A program made the translations under genes and the position numbers. Under the pieces are notes generated by a model. The model made no database searches and was not told the DNA's origin. It saw only the letters and a program-made list of their open reading frames with translations. From the NCBI GenBank assembly GCA_019454165.1, contig CP075367.1, positions 131,971 through 195,970 on the forward strand: DNA of 64,000 nucleotides, written 5' to 3'. Positions 1-7,954 of the stretch are shown here, piece by piece. Within the stretch, counting starts at the first letter, position 1. Each line of letters opens with the position of its first letter. The stretch comes from Anaerolineales bacterium. GTDB taxonomy: Bacteria > Chloroflexota > Anaerolineae > Anaerolineales > UBA11579.

Positions 1-1264
1 TGCGGGCATAGTAGAAATTATTGACCAAGTTGATCACCTCAGCCCGCGCCGCCTCGGCCCGGCCAGAGAGCGGCTCGCCCTGATGCTCTCGAGAGAGAAT
101 ATCGCGTAGTTGCAGCAGCTCGCGCACGATCTCCTGCTCCTCTGTTCCTTCCAACACTTTGACCACCGCCAGGATCAACTGGTCAGTCTGTGCCAGCATG
201 TGATCTATCTCCACAGAAGAGTCCGGGTGAAAACAATCATCGATGGTGCGGATGAGCGACCATACCTGGTAAAGCACCGTGGCCGGCTCATCGAACAGTT
301 CTCGCAGGAACGCTGCGTCGCCATAACGCCCCGTCAGGCGGAAGATGTTGTACATGCGCTTGGCTGCTTTGCCAAAGTTGCGGTCCTTGGTCACATACGT
401 GCGCACTTGCTTTTCCAGCTGGCGCACATATTCATCCAAGGCGTCGCCGTCCACCTGCTTGGCCAGCTTGGTGAACAGCGGGATCGACTCGGCTTCCAAA
501 TACACTTCCTGAAAGTACGGATCCAGGTAGCCGTCCAGCGGGGTCAGCGTGCCGTCCGGTGCCTGCCAGGTCACATCCAGCATATTACTGGCGTTCACCA
601 GTTGTTTGCGTACCGGGTCCACCACCACCCAATCCAGCTTGCACCAGCCTGGCTCAGCCGCCACATCCTCCCAGGTGAGCGTGAGCGGCTGTCCGCTGCT
701 GTCCTGCAACTCTAACTTGCCAGCCTGCACCTCGGCCGCGCTCCAGGAAACAGAGGAGCCCATGCTCAACTCACGTCCTTCGCGTTGAACCGGCCGTGGG
801 TAGTTTCCATATTTGACTTCCATCAACTGGAATGTTGGCCCGCGCAAAGTGGATAGCGCTTTCTCGCGGATCAGCTCGGCCAACACGCTGCAGGCTTCCT
901 CGCGCGTATCAGCAATGATGTTCACGCGTTCAAAGTAGTCTGCATCGCCCGGGTAGGTCTGGATCTTCGATTGGGCTGCTGACCCGGAGAGCGCCAGCGC
1001 GGTCTCCACCTTACCGGGCACGTCATAGAACTCCACCAGCTTGCCCAGCTTACGGAAATGCTCTAGGTCCTCGGCACTGAAATCGAGCATGCTTAGGCGA
1101 TGGCCAAACACACCCGCTTTGACGTCCACCACCACATCGTCCTGTCCGCTATCCACCGCCGCGGCGGTTAACCACTGCAGGGCTTCAGTTTCATTGATCT
1201 GTACGCCCAAACGATTAGCCGATTCAATGATGCGTTGCAGATCTTGTTTAGCCTGGCTGTCCAT
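1..1264 (-). CDS. Partial unknown protein, nucleotidyltransferase-like N-terminal half
   Basis: The frame is open from an ATG at 1264 to the window edge, giving 421 codons without a stop, so the C-terminus is missing. I do not recognise the family. Around residues 93-110 the protein has a GSAAQSK stretch followed by GDADYFERV, and further on KLDWVVVD. This resembles the GS...DxD...D pattern of the Pol-beta-type nucleotidyltransferase fold, but the match is by eye only. The later part is helical and charged (GKAAKRMYNIFRLTG). The start overlaps the end of the exonuclease gene by 17 bases, so the two are probably co-transcribed and translationally coupled. Function is unassigned. Confidence 0.7.
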   Translation of the reverse strand, partial: MDSQAKQDLQRIIESANRLGVQINETEALQWLTAAAVDSGQDDVVVDVKAGVFGHRLSMLDFSAEDLEHFRKLGKLVEFYDVPGKVETALALSGSAAQSKIQTYPGDADYFERVNIIADTREEACSVLAELIREKALSTLRGPTFQLMEVKYGNYPRPVQREGRELSMGSSVSWSAAEVQAGKLELQDSSGQPLTLTWEDVAAEPGWCKLDWVVVDPVRKQLVNASNMLDVTWQAPDGTLTPLDGYLDPYFQEVYLEAESIPLFTKLAKQVDGDALDEYVRQLEKQVRTYVTKDRNFGKAAKRMYNIFRLTGRYGDAAFLRELFDEPATVLYQVWSLIRTIDDCFHPDSSVEIDHMLAQTDQLILAVVKVLEGTEEQEIVRELLQLRDILSREHQGEPLSGRAEAARAEVINLVNNFYYAR

Positions 1265-1811
1265 AGGTCTCCTCAAGGTCTTTCAATATGGCGGCGAATA
1301 ACGCCGCTCCTTGGCGGGCATCTTGCTCTGCATTATGGTCCAGCACTTCGTGCTGGCCATAATAGCTGCTCACATGTTGAAAGGCGGTCTCGCTCCAGGG
1401 TACGCCGCGCAGGCCAAAGAAAACTGCTTTGATATCCAGGGCGCGGTGCCCAAAAGGATTATGGCCCAAATAGTGGTGCAAATAGTCGTTGATATACATC
1501 CAATCAAAGGGTGCATTGAAGGCCACAAAGACCGGGGCACTGCTCCCCGCCTGTGCCTGCACCCAATCCACAAATTGCTGCAGCCCTTCTTTGACCGGCA
1601 GGCCTGTTTGCGCTAAATGGTCCAGGTCTAGCTTATGGATGCGCGCCGCTTCCTCAGTTTGACCAGCCTTGTCCGGTTTCAGCTCAGCATAAAATGAGGT
1701 CTGCGGGTCGCTCACCAGCGCGGCCCCGATCGACAGCAGGGCATAATCTGCCGGGTTCGGGCCGGCAGTTTCCACATCGATGCATATGTACGTTGGTTTG
1801 GTTTGGCTCAC
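1248..1811 (-). CDS. DEDDh 3'-5' exonuclease (DnaQ / RNase T-like)
   Basis: A 187-residue single-domain exonuclease. The DEDDh catalytic set is visible: DVETAG near residue 12 (Asp and Glu), FNAPFDW near residue 100 (Asp), and HNAEQDAR near residue 158 (His and Asp). Family members remove nucleotides from the 3' end of DNA or RNA in repair, proofreading or RNA maturation; which substrate is used here cannot be read from sequence. The start is a GTG at 1811. A TACAAT hexamer with an upstream TG lies 7 bases before it, so the message may have almost no leader. The 3' end overlaps the next gene by 17 bases. Confidence 0.88.
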   Translation of the reverse strand: MSQTKPTYICIDVETAGPNPADYALLSIGAALVSDPQTSFYAELKPDKAGQTEEAARIHKLDLDHLAQTGLPVKEGLQQFVDWVQAQAGSSAPVFVAFNAPFDWMYINDYLHHYLGHNPFGHRALDIKAVFFGLRGVPWSETAFQHVSSYYGQHEVLDHNAEQDARQGAALFAAILKDLEETYGQPG

Positions 1812-1818
1812 CCGCGGG

Positions 1819-1827
1819 ATTGTAGCA
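1819..1827 (-). promoter_or_regulatory. Extended -10 promoter of the exonuclease gene
   Basis: On the minus strand TGCTACAAT ends 7 bases before the GTG start at 1811. The TG one base upstream of the hexamer makes it an extended -10. The -35 is weak (TTAGTG at 17 bp). Transcription would start at or within a base or two of the start codon. Confidence 0.5.
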
Positions 1828-1869
1828 TGCGCCTATTCAGCACTAACCACACGCCAATCATGCGCCTTG

Positions 1870-1875
1870 TATAAT
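1870..1875 (+). promoter_or_regulatory. TATAAT -10 box directly before the binding-protein gene
   Basis: A perfect TATAAT ends 6 bases before the ATG at 1882. No good -35 is visible. There is no room for a Shine-Dalgarno leader, so a leaderless transcript is inferred. Confidence 0.5.
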
Positions 1876-1881
1876 CTCCTA

Positions 1882-3738
1882 ATGCCCCGAACCTTTTATA
1901 TGACCGCAGCCCTGCTGCTTGCTATCATCCTGAGCGCGTGCGGCCAGGCTGGCGATGCCAGTACCCCCACGCCGGAAGCCACTCCTACGCCCAACGCACC
2001 GCAAGTCTTGAATATTTGCATGGCCAGTGAGCCCAGTTCACTGTACATCTATGCCGATAGCTCTAGCAGCGCCCTGGCTGTGCGCCAGGCCATTTACGAT
2101 GGCCCCTTTGACCTGCAAAACTATGTGGCCGAAGGCGTGATCTTTGAAACCCAGCCCGCGCCGACGGTGCAACCTGTCACCGTTCGCCAGGGTGACCTGA
2201 TCGTCGATGCCTACGGACGCGTCACAACCCTGGCGCCCGGCGTGATGGTGCGCCCGGCCGGCTGCCAGAGCGGCGATTGCATGCAAGCCTATACGGAGGG
2301 CGAGATCCAGCTCGACCAGGTGTCCACCACCTTCACCTTGCAGTCCGGCCTGCGTTGGTCGGATGGTACGGCGCTCACCGCCAACGATTCCGTATTCTCG
2401 TACCAGATCGCCTCCGCGGACGAGACCCCCACCAACAAAGACATCATCGCCAAGACAGCCAGCTACACCGCCGCGGACGAACGCACCGTCACCTGGGTCG
2501 GCCTGCCCGGCTTTGTAGACGCACAAGCGGCTACGCGCTTCTGGCACCCCTTGCCCCAGCACACGCTCGGCGGCATTTCAGCCGCAGACCTGCTTGCCAA
2601 TGAGCAGGCCGCCCGCAGCCCGCTGGGCTGGGGACTCTACACCATTACCCAATGGATCGCCGGAGAGCGCATTCAACTGGCGCGCAACACCAACTACGCC
2701 GGCAGCCCGGCCAAATTTGCCGAGCTTAACTTTGTTTTCATCGGCAGTGACACTACAACCAGCGCGGCCGCATTGGCCGATGGCCGCTGCGATGTGCTGC
2801 TGCCCTCCGCAGGTTTGCAAACGCTCGAGTCGGCCGGCATTCAAGGCAGCCTTGTCCCGCAAGACCAATGGCTGCACCTCGTCTTCGGCGTTGAGCCGCG
2901 CACCTACGATGATGGCTTCAACCCCTATTCAGATCGTGCCGATTATTTTGGAGACGTAGCCATGCGCCAGGCTTTGGCCCAGTGCATTGACCGCGGCGCG
3001 ATTGCGAATGCGGTCAATGGCGCGCTGGCGGCAGGATACCTGCCCGCCAGCAGCCCGTACGCCAACCCCAGCGCGGCCTTGCCTGCCTACGACCCCGCCG
3101 CCGCCAATGCCAGCCTGGACGCGCTCGGCTGGATCAGCAGCGAAGACGGCCTGCGCCGCAGCCAGAGCTTCGCCGGGGCGCTGTTCGGCCAGGCGCTGGA
3201 GCTGCGACTGGCGGTCAGCGATGACCCGCAGGATCTGGCCGTGGCCGAGCTCGTCCGCGCCAACCTGGCGGATTGCGGCGCGGCCGTGACCATCGAGAGC
3301 TTGCCGGCCGCCGAGCTGTTCGCTACCGGGCCGGAAAGCCCGATCTTCGGCCGCAATTTTGACCTGGCGCTGTTCGCCTGGCCCTTTGGCGAGCAGCCAG
3401 CCTGCTATCTGTTCCTGAGTGAAACTGTGCCCGGCCCCAATTCGAACATCCAACGCTATGGCTGGGGTGGCTGGAACGTGAGCGGCTGGCAGAACGCCGA
3501 ATTTGATGCAGCCTGCCACACAGCGCTCAACACGCTGGTAAGCGACCCTGCCCACACGCAAGCCCACCAAGCCGCGCATGCCATCTTCACCGAGCAGTTG
3601 CCGGCCTTGCCGCTGGCCGTTCCCTTCGGCGTGGTGGCCGCCCGCCCAGACTTCTGCGGGCTGGATGCCGATACCCAGCCGGGGGCGCGGCTGCTGCAAA
3701 GCATCGATACCTACGGCTACGGCAGCTTGTGCCCGTAG
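1882..3738 (+). CDS. Family-5 extracellular solute-binding lipoprotein (ABC-type, peptide/oligosaccharide class)
   Basis: A 618-residue secreted lipoprotein. It begins with a short signal sequence ending in a lipobox (LSAC, Cys near residue 18) followed by a Thr/Pro-rich linker typical of surface-tethered proteins. The body has the SBP_bac_5 pattern: LQSGLRWSDGTALTANDSVF, then QWIAGERIQLARN, then MRQALAQCIDRGAI. Family members capture peptides, nickel or sugars for Opp/Dpp-type importers. No permease or ATPase gene lies nearby, so its partner must be elsewhere. The longer upstream in-frame start at 1780 is rejected because the signal peptide and the -10 box both point to the ATG at 1882. It ends one base before the convergent oxidoreductase. 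Confidence 0.88.
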   Translation: MPRTFYMTAALLLAIILSACGQAGDASTPTPEATPTPNAPQVLNICMASEPSSLYIYADSSSSALAVRQAIYDGPFDLQNYVAEGVIFETQPAPTVQPVTVRQGDLIVDAYGRVTTLAPGVMVRPAGCQSGDCMQAYTEGEIQLDQVSTTFTLQSGLRWSDGTALTANDSVFSYQIASADETPTNKDIIAKTASYTAADERTVTWVGLPGFVDAQAATRFWHPLPQHTLGGISAADLLANEQAARSPLGWGLYTITQWIAGERIQLARNTNYAGSPAKFAELNFVFIGSDTTTSAAALADGRCDVLLPSAGLQTLESAGIQGSLVPQDQWLHLVFGVEPRTYDDGFNPYSDRADYFGDVAMRQALAQCIDRGAIANAVNGALAAGYLPASSPYANPSAALPAYDPAAANASLDALGWISSEDGLRRSQSFAGALFGQALELRLAVSDDPQDLAVAELVRANLADCGAAVTIESLPAAELFATGPESPIFGRNFDLALFAWPFGEQPACYLFLSETVPGPNSNIQRYGWGGWNVSGWQNAEFDAACHTALNTLVSDPAHTQAHQAAHAIFTEQLPALPLAVPFGVVAARPDFCGLDADTQPGARLLQSIDTYGYGSLCP

Positions 3739-3739
3739 C

Positions 3740-5029
3740 CTAACTGGCTTCTTGCATCAAGGCCGCAGCCTTGCGGCCGATCTCTACTGCAAAATTGGTG
3801 CCGCGGTCCCACGGATAGACCTGGCTCATGCTGGCGAAGTACAGACCCGGCATGGGCGTACGGATGGCGGGGATATTGCGGGAATGATCCACCAGCGGCA
3901 CGGGCTGGGCATAGTTGGTCTTGTGCACCCACAACTTCTTGACCCAACTGCGCTCGAAAGCCGGATTCACCCGTTGGATGCCAGGCGTGAAGCGATCCAA
4001 TAACTCGTCATCGCTCAGCGAGAAGTATTCGTGCCCCAACTCCAGATAATCGCCGCAGTACACAATATGGTCGCCGCCAAAGTGCTCTGAGGAAACATAG
4101 TTGGTGTGGTCCACCAGGGCCAGGAAGGGGAAGCCAGCGCTCTTGGGGATGTTGTACCAGTAGTAGCCTTGCTCCGAGAGCTGGCGGTCGAGCGACATCG
4201 TCATCACCACCGCGCCCATGCTCTTGAGCTCCAGCAGGCCGCGCAAATAATCACTGTTCAGCTGCGGGGCTAGCTTGGCAAGCAGTTGGGGCGAAGTAGT
4301 GACCAGCGCCTGGTCAAAAACATGCGCTGCGCCGCTCACCCGCAGCTCCAGGCCGCCGTCAGCCGGCTGGATGCTTTCCACCGCGGCCTGCATCTCAAAA
4401 CGCACGCCCATTTGCTTCAAACGCTCCGCGAACTGGTCCGCAAAGGCCTGGAAGCCGCGTTCATACGTGCCCAGCCGGGTGGTGCGGGCATGCAAACGCG
4501 CCCACAACCAGGCCATGTTGACCTCTTTGGCATATGGGCCAAACTTGCCTTCGATCAGCGGCAGCCACATGCTCTCATACACGCGGTTGCCGGCCCACTT
4601 GCGCATCCAGGCGTCAACGGTGCTGCGCTCCAACGGCTTCCAGTTATTGGTGATGCGCAGATACAAGCCCACCAGGCCGAAGCGAACTTTATCCAGCCCC
4701 CAGCCCAGGCCGGGATACAGCAGCGCGGCCGGAATGGAATCGAACGGATAGAACTTGCCTTCGTGATAGACAACCGTGTACGGCCGCGGGAAGAGCACCC
4801 GCTCGCTCCAGCCCAGCTCCTCGATCAGCCCCAGCATGTGCTTATCACTGGCAAACCAGTGATGGTAGAACTTTTCAACGCTCCAGTCCCAATGCGGCTC
4901 CTTGAAGCCGGCCGCCAGGCCGCCCACATGGGCCGCCGCCTCAAAGATGGCGACGTCGTGTCCCGCCTTGGAGAGATCGTAGGCCGCGGCCATGCCGCCA
5001 AAACCGGCACCGATGATGGCGATCTTCAT
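3740..5029 (-). CDS. FAD-dependent oxidoreductase (protoporphyrinogen oxidase / phytoene desaturase-like)
   Basis: A 429-residue NAD(P)-binding Rossmann protein of the amine-oxidase superfamily. The N-terminus carries the dinucleotide-binding motif IIGAGFGGMAAAYDL followed by FEAAAHVGGLA, the usual FAD-binding start. The C-terminus (YFASMSQVYPWDRGTNFAVEIGRKAA) matches the terminal FAD contact of this class. In Chloroflexota and other bacteria such proteins sit in glycan or lipid clusters; the substrate is not deducible. The ATG at 5029 overlaps the stop of the upstream flippase-like gene by four bases (ATGA), so the pair is translationally coupled and a role in modifying an envelope lipid or glycan is a reasonable guess. 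Confidence 0.85.
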   Translation of the reverse strand: MKIAIIGAGFGGMAAAYDLSKAGHDVAIFEAAAHVGGLAAGFKEPHWDWSVEKFYHHWFASDKHMLGLIEELGWSERVLFPRPYTVVYHEGKFYPFDSIPAALLYPGLGWGLDKVRFGLVGLYLRITNNWKPLERSTVDAWMRKWAGNRVYESMWLPLIEGKFGPYAKEVNMAWLWARLHARTTRLGTYERGFQAFADQFAERLKQMGVRFEMQAAVESIQPADGGLELRVSGAAHVFDQALVTTSPQLLAKLAPQLNSDYLRGLLELKSMGAVVMTMSLDRQLSEQGYYWYNIPKSAGFPFLALVDHTNYVSSEHFGGDHIVYCGDYLELGHEYFSLSDDELLDRFTPGIQRVNPAFERSWVKKLWVHKTNYAQPVPLVDHSRNIPAIRTPMPGLYFASMSQVYPWDRGTNFAVEIGRKAAALMQEAS

Positions 5030-6045
5030 GCTGCCTCCGTGGAGGGCACTTCGCCCCACTTGATGCCTTCTTTGGCCAGGTAGTATGCGCCCAACAGGGT
5101 GATCGGCAGCCACAGCGCAATATGCAATACAAAGGTATAGCTGGTGGCGACTTCCTTCGGCACACCGTAGGCCTCCAGAATGGCGATGCCCGGCGCATCA
5201 AAGGTTCCGATGTAGCCGGGCGCCGAGGGGATCGTGGTCGCCAGGTTGACCACACCATTCATGAGCATCAGGGCGAAGAAGCTGACCTCAAAGTTGAAGG
5301 CGTGCATGACAAACCAATACTTGCCCGTCTCCAGCAGCCAGATCACCAGCGAGCTGACGAAGACCATCAAGACTTCGAACGGAGAACGCAGCGCTTCCAG
5401 CCCACCCAGGAAGCGGTTGCCTACCTCGAGCAAGCGGTCACGCAAGCGTTCAGGCACCAGGCGGGCCGTGAACCAGCTCAGCAAACGCTGTGTGGCGGCT
5501 GGAAACATCGCGGCCAGCAGGAAGGTGGCCAGCGCCCCCAAAAACAGCAGGCTGCCCCAGAAAGCGATCTGCTGGATACTGAGGCCGGCCACCAGGCCGC
5601 CGCCGATCTCGGCCAGCTCGCCCAGGTTGACAAAGATGAACGCCAGCATCACCACGCCGTCAAAGATGCGCTCCACGATGATGGTGGCCAGCGAAGCGGA
5701 GACCGCAACACCCTCTTTGCGCTTGAGGATGACGGCGCGCAGCACCTCGCCCGCCCTGGCCGGGTAGATGTTGTTGCCCATGTAGCCAATGGCCACGATT
5801 GGGAACATGGTGCGGGTGGGCACGGATTTGAGCGGGCGCAGCAGGTAATGCCAGCGCCAGGCGCGTGCCCACACCGCCAGAAAATAGACGCCGATGCCTG
5901 GCAGCAGCCACACGTAATCAGCCTGGCGCACCTGCTGCCAAAAATCGCCGAAGTGCATATTGCGCAGCACCAGGTATAGGAACACGACGCTGATGCCGAT
6001 GCCCAGCCAGAATTGCCAACGGAATTTGGGTTTTGCAGTGCTCAT
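5026..6045 (-). CDS. Lysylphosphatidylglycerol synthase TM-region / AglD-type flippase-like membrane protein
   Basis: A 339-residue integral membrane protein of the LPG_synthase_TM (UPF0104) family. Visible marks are the N-terminal helix (FWLGIGISVVFLYLVL), the conserved RAWRWHYLLRP, GYMGNNIYPARAGEVLRAV and, near the end, NLATTIPSAPGYIGTFD. It lacks the soluble lysyltransferase domain of MprF, so it is the transmembrane half only. Such proteins are linked to lipid or glycolipid flipping and sit beside glycosyltransferases. A TAGAAT hexamer lies 9 bases upstream of the ATG at 6045. Its stop overlaps the start of the FAD oxidoreductase. Confidence 0.85.
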   Translation of the reverse strand: MSTAKPKFRWQFWLGIGISVVFLYLVLRNMHFGDFWQQVRQADYVWLLPGIGVYFLAVWARAWRWHYLLRPLKSVPTRTMFPIVAIGYMGNNIYPARAGEVLRAVILKRKEGVAVSASLATIIVERIFDGVVMLAFIFVNLGELAEIGGGLVAGLSIQQIAFWGSLLFLGALATFLLAAMFPAATQRLLSWFTARLVPERLRDRLLEVGNRFLGGLEALRSPFEVLMVFVSSLVIWLLETGKYWFVMHAFNFEVSFFALMLMNGVVNLATTIPSAPGYIGTFDAPGIAILEAYGVPKEVATSYTFVLHIALWLPITLLGAYYLAKEGIKWGEVPSTEAA

Positions 6046-6054
6046 GAAGTTTGC

Positions 6055-6060
6055 ATTCTA
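6055..6060 (-). promoter_or_regulatory. TAGAAT -10 box before the flippase-like gene
   Basis: On the minus strand TAGAAT ends 9 bases before the ATG at 6045; the -35 is poor. Near-leaderless transcription of the two-gene unit is inferred. Confidence 0.4.
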
Positions 6061-6062
6061 GC

Positions 6063-6755
6063 CTAGACTGGCGGCCAAGGCATGTAGCGCTCATCCTCTG
6101 GTGGGTGAGGGAAGACAGGCTGGGCCAGCAGCGCAGCCACGCGCTGGCGCAACGCGTCCAGCTCCGGCGGGCTAAGGTAGGCGGCCAGCTGCTCACTCAG
6201 CTCCCCGCCAGTGCGCAGCTTGGCTTGCAAGCTGCGCACATCCTCCACAAGCTCAGGCGGAATATGCTCTCCGGCAAAATCCCAGATCACTGTGCGCAGC
6301 TTAGGCTCCTCGTGGAAGCAGATGCCGTGGTCGATCAGCCACAGGTGGCCGTCATCCCCCAGCAGGATGTGGCCGCCCTTGCGGTCGGCATTGTTAGCGA
6401 GTAAATCGAACACGGCGGCCGGGCGCAGACGCTGGCACACCGCATCCTCAAAGGTGAAGTAGTGCTGCTCCGGGTCATGCGGGACGCGCAACTGCAACGA
6501 CCCCGGCCCGAACGGGCCTTCGCTGCGGAACACCGTGGGCGGCACGAGTTGCCAGCCCAGCGCTTCGCTGAGCAGGAACGCGGCCACCTCGCGGCCGGCC
6601 AGAGTCTCCGACGGAAAATCCCACAGCGGTTGCTCCCCCTTGACGGGCTTGTACACGCCTTCCAACTCCGCGCCGACGCGCACAAGGAATGTGTAATTGG
6701 AACCCCAGGTGAACTGCCCCTCCAATTCAAGCTCCCCCGTTTGTAAAGCCAACAA
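6063..6755 (-). CDS. SCO1664-family protein (PI3/4-kinase-like fold)
   Basis: A 230-residue protein of the SCO1664 family, which has a kinase-like core. It shows a Lys-bearing strand (GVYKPVKGEQPLWDFP), a catalytic-loop-like segment NNADRKGGH and a metal-binding-like LIDHG. The biochemical activity is unknown. The start is a TTG, probably the one at 6755, since no ATG or GTG lies between the upstream stop and the first conserved residues; a GGAG lies 13 bases before it. The neighbours upstream are DUF3090 and a histidine phosphatase, exactly the partners this family has in actinobacteria, so the three products likely act together. Confidence 0.85.
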   Translation of the reverse strand: MLALQTGELELEGQFTWGSNYTFLVRVGAELEGVYKPVKGEQPLWDFPSETLAGREVAAFLLSEALGWQLVPPTVFRSEGPFGPGSLQLRVPHDPEQHYFTFEDAVCQRLRPAAVFDLLANNADRKGGHILLGDDGHLWLIDHGICFHEEPKLRTVIWDFAGEHIPPELVEDVRSLQAKLRTGGELSEQLAAYLSPPELDALRQRVAALLAQPVFPHPPEDERYMPWPPV

Positions 6756-6772
6756 GACGTGCAGGCCGACTC

Positions 6773-7300
6773 CTAATGTTTGTGGCCGTTCTTCTTAACG
6801 CAGAAGTGGCCGGCGGGGTCCATCGGTTCGCCGCATTGCGGGCAGGTGGGCCGGCCGCGGGATGCGATCTCGATGCCCCAGTTAGCCATGCTGCGCAACT
6901 GTGAGCGCGTGCACCACAGGCGAGCGGTGTACAGATCATCGCTTGTGGCTTCTGGCGATTCAACACCCTCACGCAACTCCAACGCCACCAAGTCCTGCTC
7001 AGCATCGTAGCCCAGGCCAATTTCGGCGGCGCGGAATATCGCGTCCACCGGCGGGTGGATATGCATCTGAGCCTCGTCAAACTCTGCCGAGGCGTTGGGC
7101 AGGTCTACGTGCTTGGTGTTGAGCTCGGCCAGGAATTGCTCAATGGCCACGGCCAGGCTCTGCACTTGCACCTTTTCAACAATGACGGCGACGATCCGCT
7201 CTTCCTTCCAGGCCTGGATGTAGAAGACGCGCTGGCCGGCGGGACCGATGGCATCGGTAGTGATATGGTCAACTGGACGAAGTTCGATAGTTTTAGGCAT
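6773..7300 (-). CDS. DUF3090 protein with C-terminal zinc ribbon
   Basis: A 175-residue DUF3090-family protein. The start (MPKTIELRPVDHI) and the body (GQRVFYIQAWKEERIVAVIVEKVQVQSLA) match the family. The C-terminus holds CPQCGEP then HFCVKKNGH, a probable zinc ribbon. Function is unknown. It lies between the histidine phosphatase (47-base gap) and the SCO1664-like gene (17-base gap). The ATG at 7300 is chosen because upstream codons are non-homologous and a TATACT hexamer lies 11 bases before it. This suggests a promoter inside the cluster. Confidence 0.88.
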   Translation of the reverse strand: MPKTIELRPVDHITTDAIGPAGQRVFYIQAWKEERIVAVIVEKVQVQSLAVAIEQFLAELNTKHVDLPNASAEFDEAQMHIHPPVDAIFRAAEIGLGYDAEQDLVALELREGVESPEATSDDLYTARLWCTRSQLRSMANWGIEIASRGRPTCPQCGEPMDPAGHFCVKKNGHKH

Positions 7301-7311
7301 AAGCGCTGCGC

Positions 7312-7317
7312 AGTATA
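7312..7317 (-). promoter_or_regulatory. TATACT -10 candidate before DUF3090
   Basis: On the minus strand TATACT ends 11 bases before the ATG at 7300, in the 47-base gap after the phosphatase gene. No strong -35 is seen. It would give a transcript with a leader of only a few bases. Confidence 0.3.
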
Positions 7318-7347
7318 GTCCGTAACGAGGGATTGGGAAATTCGATT

Positions 7348-7953
7348 CTAAAGCTCCGGCGCTACCCAGTTGAGACGCTCCAACATGGCGCGGCCGGGCT
7401 GGATATGCAGGGTGCTGACGGAGGCAGTGGCGATGCTGAGGCGCTGGAACTGGTCGAGCGGCATGCCGGCATAGTGGGCGATGATGAGCTTGATCGGGTC
7501 GGCGTGGAGCACGCAGGCGATGGCGTCTTTGGGCTTGTGCATGGCGCACAACGCTTCGATCTCAGCCACCAGGCGGGCCTGCTGCTCCAGCATGCCTTCG
7601 CCACCCGGGAAGCGGAACAAGGAGGGCTTGTTTTGCAGCGTAGCCCAGCGCTTGTCGCGTTGCAGGGTTTTGAGCAGCTTGCCCTGCCATTCGCCAAGAT
7701 CGCTCTCGAGCAAACCTTTGCATTTCACGATCGGCAGCTTGCGGGCGGCGGCCAGCGGCTGGGCGGTCTGCACGGCGCGCTCCAGTGGGCTGCTGTACAC
7801 GGCCGCCAGGCGCAGATCTTTGAGCGCGGCGGCCAAAGCGGCGGCTTGCGCCTGGCCGCGGGCATTGAGGTGCACCCCGGGCAAACGGCCGGCCAGGCGC
7901 CCTTTCTTCACATAGTCGTTCTCCCCGTGGCGGATCAACAACACGGTTGGCAT
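7348..7953 (-). CDS. Histidine phosphatase, MSMEG_4193 type
   Basis: A 201-residue phosphoglycerate-mutase-like protein. The catalytic LIRHGEN is at residues 6-12, followed by LPGVHLNARGQAQAAAL, and the second phosphate-pocket histidine lies in VLHADPIKL. The family attacks phosphate esters through a phosphohistidine; the substrate here is not known. Its stop-to-start spacing to rarA is one base and it precedes DUF3090 and the SCO1664-like gene. That order reproduces the MSMEG_4193-DUF3090-SCO1664 neighbourhood and makes this subfamily call stronger than a general mutase label. Confidence 0.88.
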   Translation of the reverse strand: MPTVLLIRHGENDYVKKGRLAGRLPGVHLNARGQAQAAALAAALKDLRLAAVYSSPLERAVQTAQPLAAARKLPIVKCKGLLESDLGEWQGKLLKTLQRDKRWATLQNKPSLFRFPGGEGMLEQQARLVAEIEALCAMHKPKDAIACVLHADPIKLIIAHYAGMPLDQFQRLSIATASVSTLHIQPGRAMLERLNWVAPEL

Positions 7954-7954
7954 G

